The notes under the pieces: generated by a model | The model's database searches: none | Told to the model about the DNA's origin: nothing | What the model saw: only the letters and a program-made list of their open reading frames with translations | Source of the DNA: Candidatus Dormiibacterota bacterium | GTDB taxonomy: Bacteria > Chloroflexota > Dormibacteria > Aeolococcales > Bog-877 | Direction of reading: 5' to 3' | Assembly: GCA_003135035.1 (NCBI GenBank) | Contig: PLDE01000133.1 | Span: 1 to 12,593 of the forward strand | Length of the DNA stretch: 12,593 nucleotides | Part shown: one piece after another, positions 1 to 6,117 of the stretch | Position numbering within the stretch: position 1 is the stretch's first letter | Layout: each line of letters opens with the position of its first letter | Position numbers and translations under genes: made by a program

Positions 1-204
1 GGGAGGGCCAGCGCTGGCGAGTAGGTAAGCCACCGCCGTTGGCTGAATCGCGAAGGTGGCGATGATCCGGAGGCTGCGCGGTCTGGCAAACGGTCCCGCT
101 CTCCAAGGGGCTCCCGAGGGATGACCAACCCTCCGATCGGCAAAGGCCCTCTCGGGAGCTAACTAAATCGCGAGCCGCGGTCGCGCCGACACCGTGGGTC
201 TGAG
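1..204. other. Left edge, no assignable gene
   Basis: No complete gene is visible. On the plus strand, frame 3 is open from the window edge to a TGA at 63-65, giving about 20 residues ending in a basic stretch (ESRRWR). This could be the tail of a gene entering from outside, but it is too short to assign. The rest is non-coding and holds the hairpin described at 110-159. Confidence 0.4.
110..159 (-). terminator. Hairpin downstream of the 205-918 gene
   Basis: GCTCCCGAG at 110-118 pairs perfectly with CTCGGGAGC at 151-159 around a 32-nt loop. A smaller alternative stem, GAGGG at 116-120 with CCCTC at 129-133, overlaps it. The structure lies about 45-95 bp beyond the stop of the minus-strand gene. 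No T-run follows on either strand, so intrinsic termination is only a guess. Confidence 0.3.
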
Positions 205-918
205 CTAAGGGTGCTCGGGGGGTGCCTTCGGCGGGATCGTCTCAAACGACGAGAGAACGACGCTCGAAGTGGTCTCGCCGGTCGTGAAAGTTTGCGGGAC
301 CGGGTCCCCCGGCCAGAGTTCGATGGCTCTCGCAGTCGCCTCGAGAAACATGTTCGCTTCGATCTCGCGTCTAACTTCGGGGATTCCCATGCCCGGCCAT
401 TCGCAGACGAAAGCGACCGCGCCGGGAGGAGGCAACGGCCATAGCCACCAGCGCTGCTCGTAGCTCATCTCACCACCCGAGCCACCAGTGCTGGTCAAGG
501 AGATGGAGGGAGCATCCTCCGCGTCCTGACGCCGATGCCCGGAAAAGCGAGTGAGGTTGGTAGCCGCTCGGCCATCCGAGAACGCCACTCCAAAGCGAAG
601 TCGACTTGCCTGGAATGTCTGGCTGCTAGCAGAGCTCACTCCGGGGTGGGGTCGCAGGTGGCCGTTCACCATCTCGGACAGGCCGAAAGCCAGTGAATCG
701 ATCGAACGAAGGCGTACCAGCAACGTGAAGGCAACACCAGTTGGGTAAGCGGCGGCATTCGAGACCGCGACAGCAGCCGTGTCGGTGCGACCGATAAGAA
801 GCTCCAGCGGCACCCCACCTGGGATAACGCCCACCGGTGGAGCGCTCCACGGTGGGGGCGGAGGCCCGGGTCGGTCCTGGGAGCTCTCCGCAGCTGGGAG
901 CGGCTCGAAGAAGGGCAT
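205..918 (-). CDS. Conserved hypothetical protein, 237 aa
   Basis: A complete ORF from ATG at 916-918 to TAG at 205-207. The first 30 residues are rich in Pro, ending in PGPPPPPWSAPP. A body predicted to be mostly beta follows, with GGVPLELLIGRTDTAAVAVS, AYPTGVAFTLLVRLR and ASRLRFGVAFSDGR, then a Gly/Ser-rich turn and RWWLWPLPPPGAVAFVCEWP. The C-terminal part (IEANMFLEATARAIELWP) looks helical. No signal peptide or membrane segment is seen, so it is probably cytoplasmic. From memory, proteins with this layout (Pro-rich head, 'LRFGV.FxDGR', 'WVWPLPPPGPL.FVCEWP') are common uncharacterised proteins of actinobacteria and relatives. I know of no function. There is no Shine-Dalgarno before the ATG, but TAGAGT lies 6 nt upstream, which fits a leaderless mRNA. 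It is transcribed alone, away from the MFS gene. Confidence 0.85.
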   Translation of the reverse strand: MPFFEPLPAAESSQDRPGPPPPPWSAPPVGVIPGGVPLELLIGRTDTAAVAVSNAAAYPTGVAFTLLVRLRSIDSLAFGLSEMVNGHLRPHPGVSSASSQTFQASRLRFGVAFSDGRAATNLTRFSGHRRQDAEDAPSISLTSTGGSGGEMSYEQRWWLWPLPPPGAVAFVCEWPGMGIPEVRREIEANMFLEATARAIELWPGDPVPQTFTTGETTSSVVLSSFETIPPKAPPEHP

Positions 919-1311
919 TGCCGCACTCTACGCCTGCGGGTTGCTGCGGCGAGCCGGTAATTTTGGTCCTGGTGTGGACTAGCAGGCCCGCGCGAAACTT
1001 CCTGAGCCGACGAGCGCGGGCAAGTCAGTTCTCTTCCAGGCAGGCCGAACAGGGTCCCGAGCGCGACGACTCCTCCCATGACACTCCAAGCGGCTCTCCA
1101 CGACTGCCACGGCGTCTCACGCCGAATGTGCGAAGCAAGGAGGCGATGGTCACGACAAGGTCAGAGCTCGACACTCTTGACGCTGCGTCTACGGTGTCTC
1201 GGATGGGTATTCTCACGTCGCGTCGAACTTGTCCGGGACAACGTTTCGGAGATGCCTCTTGAGGGAGCGTACGGCTCTCCTAGCAGGCTAATCAGAGGAG
1301 AGGAAGGTCGC
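919..1311. other. Intergenic region of about 390 bp, possible gene remnant
   Basis: This divergent gap separates the 237-aa gene from the MFS unit. No ORF in it is convincing. On the minus strand, 1216 down to about 1110 reads as a plausible N-terminus (MRIPIRDTVDAASRV..., DLVVTIASLLRTFGV). A second minus-strand frame continues at about 1115-1020 with a hydrophobic stretch, MGGVVALGTLFGLPG. The two are in different frames, so a decayed or frameshifted small gene is possible but unproven. A small dyad GGCGT-CTC-ACGCC lies at 1111-1123. A weak promoter-like pair for the MFS unit, TTGAGG at 1259-1264 and TAGCAG at 1281-1286 with a 16-bp spacer, sits at the right edge. Confidence 0.35.
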
Positions 1312-1377
1312 ATGGTGACTGCGGTAGCTCAAGCGCGCCCTGCTGCTGTTCCCTCGCAGCGAGCGTGCGCCATCTGA
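1312..1377 (+). CDS. Candidate 21-codon leader ORF upstream of the exporter
   Basis: ATG at 1312 follows the strongest purine tract of this region (GAGGAGAGGAAGG, ending 4 nt before the ATG), whereas the MFS start itself has no clear Shine-Dalgarno. The frame encodes 21 residues (MVTAVAQARPAAVPSQRACAI) and stops with TGA at 1375-1377, inside the first codons of the MFS gene, which begins at GTG 1365 in another frame. The 13-nt overlap would allow translational coupling or ribosome-stalling control of the exporter, as known for some drug-efflux leader peptides. Alternatively a single-base error or real frameshift separates the true N-terminus from the rest of the MFS gene. No other in-frame start exists for the MFS ORF back to a stop at 1281-1283. 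Confidence 0.4.
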   Translation: MVTAVAQARPAAVPSQRACAI

Positions 1378-2639
1378 TCCCCTCCAAGTTAGGGCGCCTA
1401 CTGACGATTCGGGAGTTCGTCCTCCTGTGGTCGGGTAGCACTGTGTCGCTCTTCGGCGACGGCATCTACTTTGTCACCATCGCCTGGGAGGTGTACCGGC
1501 TCTCCGATCTACCCACGGCCCTGGGCATCGTCTCGGCTGCATTCGCCCTGCCGCAGGTTGTGCTCCTGGTCTTTGGCGGAGTCATCAGTGACCGGATGGA
1601 CCGTCGCCTACTGATGCTCTGGATGAACGCCGTCAGCGGCCTGATGATCGGTAGCCTGGGCGTGCTGGTGTTGCTCGACCGGATCCAGCTCTGGGAGATC
1701 ATCGTGCTGGTGGCGGTCTACGGAGTCAGCCAGGCATTCTTCCTCCCAGCGTCGCGAGCGATTGTTCCCAGTCTGGTCGACCCCGACCTGCTCCCTCAGG
1801 CAATGGCCGTAGAACAGTTCGTCCAACCGCTGACCGGGAGTCTTTTGGGACCGGCGGTGGGAGGGCTGCTGATCGCCGCCGGGGGCACCGGACTGGCATT
1901 CTTGATTGACGCCGCGACCTTTTTGGTGGCAGCGGGTACGTTATCGGCGATGGCCTCGGCCGTCGCTGCGGACGCTGTCGGCGACCGGGCCGAGCCCCGA
2001 CCAGGGCGATTTGCCATCCTTCACGAGGCGGGCTTGGCAGTGCGCTTCATTCGCGGTCTGCCCTGGATGTGGGCGGGACTCGCCGCCGCAGCGATCGCCA
2101 ACCTCGCCCTCACCGGTCCCCTGATGGTGCTGATCCCATTCCTCATCAAGTACCGTCTCCACTCCGGTCCCGAGGCGCTTGGCCTGGTCAGCGCCGTTGG
2201 GGGTCTGGGCGCGATTCTGGCCGCCGTTTACGTGAGCTGGCGGGGCTTGCCCCGTCAGGACATCAGCTGGATGTTCATTTGTTGGGCCGCCGCTCCGGCG
2301 GCGATGATTCCGATGAGCCTGGTCAACTCGGCCTGGGAGTTGATGCCCCTTACCTTCATCGCCATGGGTGGGCTGGCGTTCGGCAACATGGTGTGGTTCG
2401 CCAGGTTGGGGGCCCGGGTTCCTGGCCACATGCTGGGGCGAGTAGCCAGCTTCGACATGATGCTGTCTTTCAGCCTGACTCCGGTGTCAATGGCGGTAAC
2501 CGGCCCACTGGCGGGACTCATTGGGGTTCGCCATCTTTTGCTCTGGTCCGGAGCCCTGGCCTGCGCGCTCACTCTGGTATTTCTCCTGGTACCGGGCCTA
2601 CGGGTGACGGGCCGGCAGGGTATGGAGATCGGTGCCTAA
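1365..2639 (+). CDS. MFS transporter (MFS_3 / EntS-like exporter), 424 aa
   Basis: An integral membrane protein of about 12 hydrophobic segments and normal length for a major facilitator family exporter. The N-terminus (LLTIREFVLLWSGSTVSLFGDG, read in two parts) matches the layout of the MFS_3 group, which includes enterobactin exporter EntS and macrolide efflux Mef. The loop 2-3 motif A is present as GGVISDRMDRR at residues 71-81. Transport would be proton-driven efflux of a small molecule at the cytoplasmic membrane; the substrate cannot be read from sequence. The only in-frame start is GTG 1365, which lacks a good Shine-Dalgarno and overlaps the 21-codon ORF at 1312-1377. The C-terminus ends shortly after the last membrane segment. 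The gene stands alone, with a 200-bp gap before DUF2277. Confidence 0.9.
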   Translation: MRHLIPSKLGRLLTIREFVLLWSGSTVSLFGDGIYFVTIAWEVYRLSDLPTALGIVSAAFALPQVVLLVFGGVISDRMDRRLLMLWMNAVSGLMIGSLGVLVLLDRIQLWEIIVLVAVYGVSQAFFLPASRAIVPSLVDPDLLPQAMAVEQFVQPLTGSLLGPAVGGLLIAAGGTGLAFLIDAATFLVAAGTLSAMASAVAADAVGDRAEPRPGRFAILHEAGLAVRFIRGLPWMWAGLAAAAIANLALTGPLMVLIPFLIKYRLHSGPEALGLVSAVGGLGAILAAVYVSWRGLPRQDISWMFICWAAAPAAMIPMSLVNSAWELMPLTFIAMGGLAFGNMVWFARLGARVPGHMLGRVASFDMMLSFSLTPVSMAVTGPLAGLIGVRHLLLWSGALACALTLVFLLVPGLRVTGRQGMEIGA

Positions 2640-2800
2640 CGATCCCACCTCGACGCGCTCGCCTGAGCGACACGTCTGCCCATGTTCCCGACCGCACCAG
2701 CGGGGGATGCAGTTGCAGTAGAGCAACGTGGCCTTGCGGCCGTGAAGTTTGGTGACGGCAGTTCGGACCAGGTGGGCGAACCGCCATCCTCTATGAGTGG

Positions 2801-2816
2801 GCGGTCAGGTGACCGC
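2801..2816. promoter_or_regulatory. 16-bp perfect dyad, candidate operator
   Basis: GCGGTCAGGTGACCGC reads as two 7-bp arms around GG. It covers about where a -35 box would lie for the TAGCAT element at 2827-2832, so a bound dimeric regulator could block or recruit RNA polymerase for the DUF2277 gene. No regulator gene is adjacent on that side apart from the PadR gene, whose own sites (GATATATC) look different. Confidence 0.45.
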
Positions 2817-2826
2817 TGACTCAGCG

Positions 2827-2832
2827 TAGCAT
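2827..2832 (+). promoter_or_regulatory. -10 element for DUF2277 (leaderless)
   Basis: TAGCAT lies exactly 7 nt before the ATG at 2840, and there is no Shine-Dalgarno. Transcription would start on or next to the start codon, giving a leaderless mRNA. The same arrangement occurs before three other genes in this window. Confidence 0.5.
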
Positions 2833-2839
2833 CGCGTTC

Positions 2840-3094
2840 ATGTGTCGAAACATCACCACCCTCCGAGGCCTAGAGCCGGCCGCGACCAACGGGGAGATCG
2901 AAGCCGCTGCCCGCCAGTACGTGAGGAAGGTCAGCGGCGTGCAGGAGCCCTCCAGTCGCACCGAGGAAGCGTTTGAGGCCGCGGCCCGCACGGTAGCCGC
3001 GGCAACCCTTGAACTGTTGGTAGACCTACCGCCGCGACAACTGCCGCCCCGTACGACACCCCCGCTGAGGCGCCTTCGGGCGACGGGTGAGTAA
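2840..3094 (+). CDS. DUF2277 family protein, 84 aa
   Basis: A small cytoplasmic protein starting MCRNITTLRGLEPAATNGEI, the hallmark N-terminus of the DUF2277 family (MCRNIKxLxNxEPPAT-type). The middle (AARQYVRKVSGVQEPSSRTE) also fits: the 'QFVRKVSGxxxPS' segment is typical. A helical stretch and a Pro/Arg-rich tail follow. The length is usual for the family. The biochemical function is unknown. The start is fixed by the conserved N-terminus and by the -10 element 7 nt upstream. A CGCC-TTCG-GGCG mini-hairpin at 3071-3082 lies near the 3' end. It converges on the PadR gene and appears to be a single-gene unit. Confidence 0.93.
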   Translation: MCRNITTLRGLEPAATNGEIEAAARQYVRKVSGVQEPSSRTEEAFEAAARTVAAATLELLVDLPPRQLPPRTTPPLRRLRATGE

Positions 3095-3195
3095 GTCGGT
3101 CAGAGGCTGGCCGCGGGCGGGCCATCCGGGCTAGCCACCCCGAAAACCGTTAGCGCTGCGGCACGGGAAGGTTGCTGCGCCGGTTCGGCCCAGCC

Positions 3196-3234
3196 GCTCA
3201 GCTGAGCTCACCCAGGCGCGCTAGCTGCCTGGGT
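3196..3234. repeat. Two inverted repeats in the convergent gap
   Basis: GCTCAGCTGAGC at 3196-3207 is a perfect 12-bp palindrome. Directly after it, ACCCAGGC at 3210-3217 pairs with GCCTGGGT at 3227-3234 (8 bp, 9-nt loop). They lie between the ends of DUF2277 and PadR and probably help end transcription, though no T-tract follows. Confidence 0.5.
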
Positions 3235-3251
3235 CGCCGCGAGGCAGGGTG

Positions 3252-3289
3252 GCCCTGGGGCCCCGACCAAAGGGTCGGAGCCCTGGGGC
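3252..3289. terminator. Long hairpin between convergent genes
   Basis: The arms 3252-3268 and 3273-3289 pair over 17 positions around an AAAG loop, with one C/A mismatch and two G-T pairs. This is the strongest hairpin of the gap and lies just beyond the stop of the PadR gene (3305), 158 nt past the end of DUF2277. Its position fits a bidirectional terminator. Neither strand has a following T-run, so the mechanism is not certain. Confidence 0.5.
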
Positions 3290-3304
3290 GGATGTCTTGG
3301 CTCC

Positions 3305-3943
3305 CTATGCGGAAGTGGACCCGCCGGGCGCGGTCTCTTCCTCGGCCAGTATCCGGTAGAGGTTCCGCTTTGTTTCCTTCAACAGATGGGCAGCCTTGGC
3401 CACTTGGTCAGGGTTGCCGGCCTGGGAGACCTGGACCATGGCGGCCATGGTCTGGCGCATCAGCGAATGCAGCTCGTGGACGTCGTCGCCAACTGTCCCG
3501 GCAAGCGCCTCCCAGGGAGACCCAAATTCGGCGCGGTGCTCCTCGGTATAGGACTTCCCCGCGTCGGTCAGCGTGAACAGGCGCTGGCCATCCGTCTCCT
3601 GGGAACGAACCAGTCCTTCGTCCTCCAGCTGCTGGAGAGCGGGATACACAGACCCCGGGCTCGGACTCCAGACACCCTTGCTGCGTTCGGTGATCTCCTG
3701 CATGATTTGGTAACCGTTCCGGGGCTGCTCGTCGAGGAGGAGCAGGGTGGCCGCCCGGACGTTTCCACGGGGCACCCGACCTCCCCGGCCACCGCGCATT
3801 CTGGCCCCCCATGCCCGCCGGAACGGTCGGTCGAAATCGTGATCCCCGAAGGGACCAGAGCGGCCCCTGGGGTGGCGGCCGCTCTGGCCCGGGTGCTCCG
3901 CACCCGGATCGTGGCCAGGCCCTGCTGGGAAGTTCGTCATCAT
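3305..3943 (-). CDS. PadR-family transcriptional regulator, 212 aa
   Basis: A winged-helix repressor. Residues 1-58 form a His/Gly/Pro/Arg-rich head; residues about 59-135 carry the PadR DNA-binding domain (RGNVRAATLLLLDEQPRNGY, then SPGSVYPALQQLEDEGLV at 94-111 with the recognition helix and wing, then RLFTLTDAGK). Residues 140-212 are mostly helical and probably form the dimer arm of a class-2-like PadR. It should bind its operator as a dimer and release it on binding a ligand or drug; the ligand is unknown. ATG at 3941-3943 is supported by AGGAGG with a 7-nt spacer. The promoter region is shared with the divergent propeller gene and holds two GATATATC palindromes, which suggests autorepression and control of that neighbour. 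Confidence 0.93.
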   Translation of the reverse strand: MMTNFPAGPGHDPGAEHPGQSGRHPRGRSGPFGDHDFDRPFRRAWGARMRGGRGGRVPRGNVRAATLLLLDEQPRNGYQIMQEITERSKGVWSPSPGSVYPALQQLEDEGLVRSQETDGQRLFTLTDAGKSYTEEHRAEFGSPWEALAGTVGDDVHELHSLMRQTMAAMVQVSQAGNPDQVAKAAHLLKETKRNLYRILAEEETAPGGSTSA

Positions 3944-3963
3944 GTCATCGCCTCCTCTAGATT

Positions 3964-3971
3964 GATATATC
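3964..3971. promoter_or_regulatory. GATATATC palindrome, candidate PadR operator 1
   Basis: An 8-bp palindrome overlapping the plus-strand -35 box and lying just downstream of the expected start of padR transcription. It is continued by TATCCGATA at 3968-3976, a second small dyad. Its centre is 31 bp, about three helical turns, from the matching palindrome at 3994-4003. Confidence 0.5.
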
Positions 3972-3993
3972 CGATACGGTCATGCTAGCTCAA

Positions 3994-4003
3994 CGATATA
4001 TCG
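3994..4003. promoter_or_regulatory. CGATATATCG palindrome, candidate PadR operator 2
   Basis: A perfect 10-bp palindrome containing the same GATATATC core. It sits between the -35 and -10 boxes of the minus-strand padR promoter and over the expected start of plus-strand transcription, so bound repressor would block both directions. Confidence 0.55.
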
Positions 4004-4082
4004 ATTGTCAAGAGAGAAGAGGAAGGGGGTTCGGACGGAGAGTGGAGCGGTCTGGCAACAGCCGCTGCTATGGTCACCGGCA

Positions 4083-5354
4083 ATGTTGTGCCTGCGCGGA
4101 GGGCCGAGCCATCAGGCCGGGCGCCTGCTCGCTGGCCTGGCCTTCGCCGCCATCCTCTGGGCGCAGCCCATGGCCGCCAAGGCCGCGACGCCATCCTTCG
4201 GGACGGGACAGTTGGGCGTGCTGTCCAGCGTCAGCGCCACGGCGAGCGACGCCTGGGCGGTGGGCGAGGGAACCGACCCCGTCACGGGCGCCCACACAAC
4301 CCTGGTACTGCACTGGAACGGAGCCAGCTGGAGCCAGGTGGCCAGCCCCAATCCGGGAGGCACGAAGGCGCGCAGCGACAGCTCCGCCTTAGACGGTGTG
4401 AGCGCTCTCTCGACGACCGACGTGTGGGCGGTGGGTAGCTATACCAGTCCGACGACGGGCGCCCACGAGTCACTCATTCTGCACTGGAACGGCAGCAGCT
4501 GGCGCCAGGTAGCCAGTCCCAACCCCGGGGGCACCACGTCCAGTGGATCGGGCACCAACCTCCAGGCGGTGAGTGCCGAGACCGCAAAGGACATCTGGAT
4601 CGTCGGCGGCTACCTCAACCGAGCCTCCGCAGCTGACCAGACGCTGACCCTGCATGGCGACGGGAGAAGCTGGAGCGTCGTCGCGAGTGGGAGTCCCGGG
4701 GGGATCAAGAAGGACGATCTCAGTGATCTCGATGGCGTGGACGCCATTTCGAAGAGCGATGTCTGGGCAGTCGGTGAGTACAGCACCCAGGCGAAGAGCT
4801 CCGGCCGCGATGCCGTGGTGCTGCACTGGAACGGCGCCCGGTGGTCGCGGGTGGCTAGCCCTAACGCGTCTGGTCAGAGTGGCCAGAGAGTCACCAATCT
4901 AGCTAGCGTGACGGCCACCTCGGCCCGCTTCGCCCTGGCCGTCGGAGCCTTCAGCTCGGATCCCGCGAGCAGTGCCCTGGAGTCGCTGAGTCTGCGCTGG
5001 AGGGGCTCGGCATGGGAGCAGGTGGCCAGCCCCAATCCGGGCGGCGTCACCGGAGTCGCAGATTTCACCAGTCTCGCCAGCGTCAGCGCCGTCTCGGCAG
5101 AGAACGCCTGGGCGGTCGGGGACGACACCGACGCCAGCAGTGGAGCACTGGACAGCGTGGTGCTGCACTGGAACGGCAGCAAGTGGGCCCGAGTCAGCAG
5201 CCCCAACCCGTCGACGACCGCCACCTACCTCTTCAGCGTTTGTGCGGTTTCGGCAGCGGACGTCTGGGCGGTCGGTTCGTACTATGACGCCACTACCAAG
5301 TCTGACTACACGCTGGTGTTGCACTGGAACGGGATCAGTTGGTTGCCAGCCTGA
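4083..5354 (+). CDS. Secreted seven-repeat beta-propeller-like protein, 423 aa
   Basis: The protein has an N-terminal signal peptide: a basic start, a hydrophobic core LLAGLAFAAILW at residues 15-26, and an A-x-A site (AKA|ATPS) near residue 34. From residue 47 to the end it is seven tandem repeats of about 56 residues, of the form L..VSA.S..DVWAVGSY......LHWNG.SW..VASPNPGG. The seventh is cut short after HWNGISW. Repeats 3 and 5 are the most diverged (DIWIVGGY/LHGDG and ALAVGAF/LRWRG). Seven copies fit one closed seven-bladed propeller, outside the cell. No catalytic residues are obvious; binding or surface attachment is a guess. ATG 4083 places the signal peptide correctly but lacks a Shine-Dalgarno. 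An in-frame TTG at 4005 would add 26 residues. It is divergent from padR and probably under its control. Confidence 0.85.
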   Translation: MLCLRGGPSHQAGRLLAGLAFAAILWAQPMAAKAATPSFGTGQLGVLSSVSATASDAWAVGEGTDPVTGAHTTLVLHWNGASWSQVASPNPGGTKARSDSSALDGVSALSTTDVWAVGSYTSPTTGAHESLILHWNGSSWRQVASPNPGGTTSSGSGTNLQAVSAETAKDIWIVGGYLNRASAADQTLTLHGDGRSWSVVASGSPGGIKKDDLSDLDGVDAISKSDVWAVGEYSTQAKSSGRDAVVLHWNGARWSRVASPNASGQSGQRVTNLASVTATSARFALAVGAFSSDPASSALESLSLRWRGSAWEQVASPNPGGVTGVADFTSLASVSAVSAENAWAVGDDTDASSGALDSVVLHWNGSKWARVSSPNPSTTATYLFSVCAVSAADVWAVGSYYDATTKSDYTLVLHWNGISWLPA

Positions 5355-5384
5355 CCAGAGCAGCCTACCTGCCGATGCGGCTGG

Positions 5385-5696
5385 CTACTCCGCGGACTGG
5401 CCGGCCCTGCCTGCGTCAAGCCAGACCGACCATGGCTCAATCAAGCCGATCCTGAGAAGCTCCATCGCCGCCCAGGGATCCTCGCCAAACCGCGCTTTGA
5501 TCTCGTTCTCGTTGCCGGCCTCAACGACGACCATGACCCGCTGCCCGTCGCCGATAGGCCCGCCCAGGATCACCAGCTTCTCCGCCACCAGTTGATCCAT
5601 GAAGGCGGCGTGCTGATCCCAGCCCTCCTGCTCGCGGATCGAGCGCGAGCTGTCCCATCGCGGGCCGTGCACCATGGTCACGACGAAGAAGCTCAC
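5385..5696 (-). CDS. YciI-like (YCII-related domain) protein, 103 aa
   Basis: A small alpha/beta protein of ferredoxin-like fold with the sequence order of YCII-related proteins: strand FFVVTMVHGP, a helix with GWDQHAAFMDQLVAEK, the turn VILGGPIGDGQRVMVVVEA, a second helix EIKARFGEDPW, and the closing IGLIEPWSVWLD. The helix His (H30, in DQHAAFMD) is in the position of the family's conserved His. Members include muconolactone-isomerase-like and stress-linked enzymes, but most are uncharacterised, so no reaction is claimed. The start is GTG 5694-5696, 6 nt after TAGACT and without a Shine-Dalgarno, which fits a leaderless mRNA. It converges with the propeller gene (30-nt gap) and diverges from the small-protein pair. 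Confidence 0.88.
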   Translation of the reverse strand: MSFFVVTMVHGPRWDSSRSIREQEGWDQHAAFMDQLVAEKLVILGGPIGDGQRVMVVVEAGNENEIKARFGEDPWAAMELLRIGLIEPWSVWLDAGRAGQSAE

Positions 5697-5702
5697 TCAG
5701 CG

Positions 5703-5708
5703 AGTCTA
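5703..5708 (-). promoter_or_regulatory. -10 element for the YciI-like gene
   Basis: Read on the minus strand this is TAGACT, followed by 6 nt and then the GTG start. No convincing -35 box is seen. The same TAGACT and GTG pairing recurs before the Ddn-family gene. Confidence 0.5.
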
Positions 5709-5815
5709 TTTCACGTGGTCGAGGGTGCTGGCTTCCCAGGGGACGCGCCGCTTCTACACTTCTGAGCAGACGATCAGGTCCGCCAACAGAAGCGACACGT
5801 ATAGGAGGGGAGAGC

Positions 5816-6103
5816 ATGACGTATTCCCAGGGGGACGCTGGCAATCGTGGGCCGACGTCGGAGTGGGAGACGTACGGTCGCGCCATGCTTGACTCGATGG
5901 CGGAGGTGCTGGCGGAGGCGCCGGAGACCGTCCGCCATCTGCTCCTGGAGACGGCCGACTACTGGCTCGCCGTGGGTCTGGCTCTGGGAACCAAGGCCCC
6001 AGACCAAGCCAAGCGGCTCCTCCAGTTGCTGGAGAGCGAGGAGGCCGAGCGGGCTGAGCTCGAGCGCGACGGAGCAGCCTTTGCCATCGAGGCCACGAGT
6101 TGA
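5816..6103 (+). CDS. Uncharacterised small helical protein, 95 aa
   Basis: I do not recognise a family. The start is well supported: AGGAGG at 5803-5808 with a 7-nt spacer before ATG 5816. After a polar head of about 17 residues the chain looks helical throughout, with EWETYGRAMLDSMAEVLAEA, then PETVRHLLLETADYWLAVGL, then an acidic helix AKRLLQLLESEEAERAELE. The stretch YWLAVGLALG is apolar but too short for a clear membrane span. It is acidic overall, in contrast to the very basic 49-aa product encoded 14 nt downstream, which could mean that the two bind each other. It is divergent from the YciI-like gene across a gap of about 120 bp that must hold its promoter, which I cannot place. Confidence 0.75.
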   Translation: MTYSQGDAGNRGPTSEWETYGRAMLDSMAEVLAEAPETVRHLLLETADYWLAVGLALGTKAPDQAKRLLQLLESEEAERAELERDGAAFAIEATS

Positions 6104-6117
6104 GGCGCAGGAGCCTG

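Larger units (their letters stand above)
3962..4011. promoter_or_regulatory. Overlapping divergent promoters of PadR and propeller genes
   Basis: Minus strand: TTGACA (reverse of 4006-4011), 18-bp spacer, TAGCAT (reverse of 3982-3987), reading toward PadR. Plus strand: TTGATA at 3962-3967, 18-bp spacer, TAGCTC at 3986-3991, reading toward the propeller gene. The two hexamer pairs are mirror images about 3986.5, the centre of the GCTAGC palindrome at 3984-3989. Polymerase could occupy only one of them at a time. The minus-strand promoter has a perfect -35 box and is the stronger prediction. Confidence 0.6.

Noticed and set aside
837..1262. A 141-codon plus-strand frame
   Set aside because: Arg/Ser-rich with no recognisable motif, and it overlaps the start of the 237-aa gene and its promoter.
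2069..2755. A 228-codon plus-strand frame and a 162-codon minus-strand frame (1941-2429) within the MFS gene
   Set aside because: Both are shadows of the MFS frame, with Arg/Gly/His-rich composition and no ribosome-binding site.
3386..3988. A 200-codon plus-strand frame opposite PadR
   Set aside because: Antisense of a well-supported PadR gene; no start signal or recognisable domain.
4005..4082. TTG at 4005 as start of the propeller gene
   Set aside because: It lies next to the operator palindrome without a Shine-Dalgarno, and would put 26 extra residues before an otherwise normal signal peptide. ATG 4083 is preferred but not proven.
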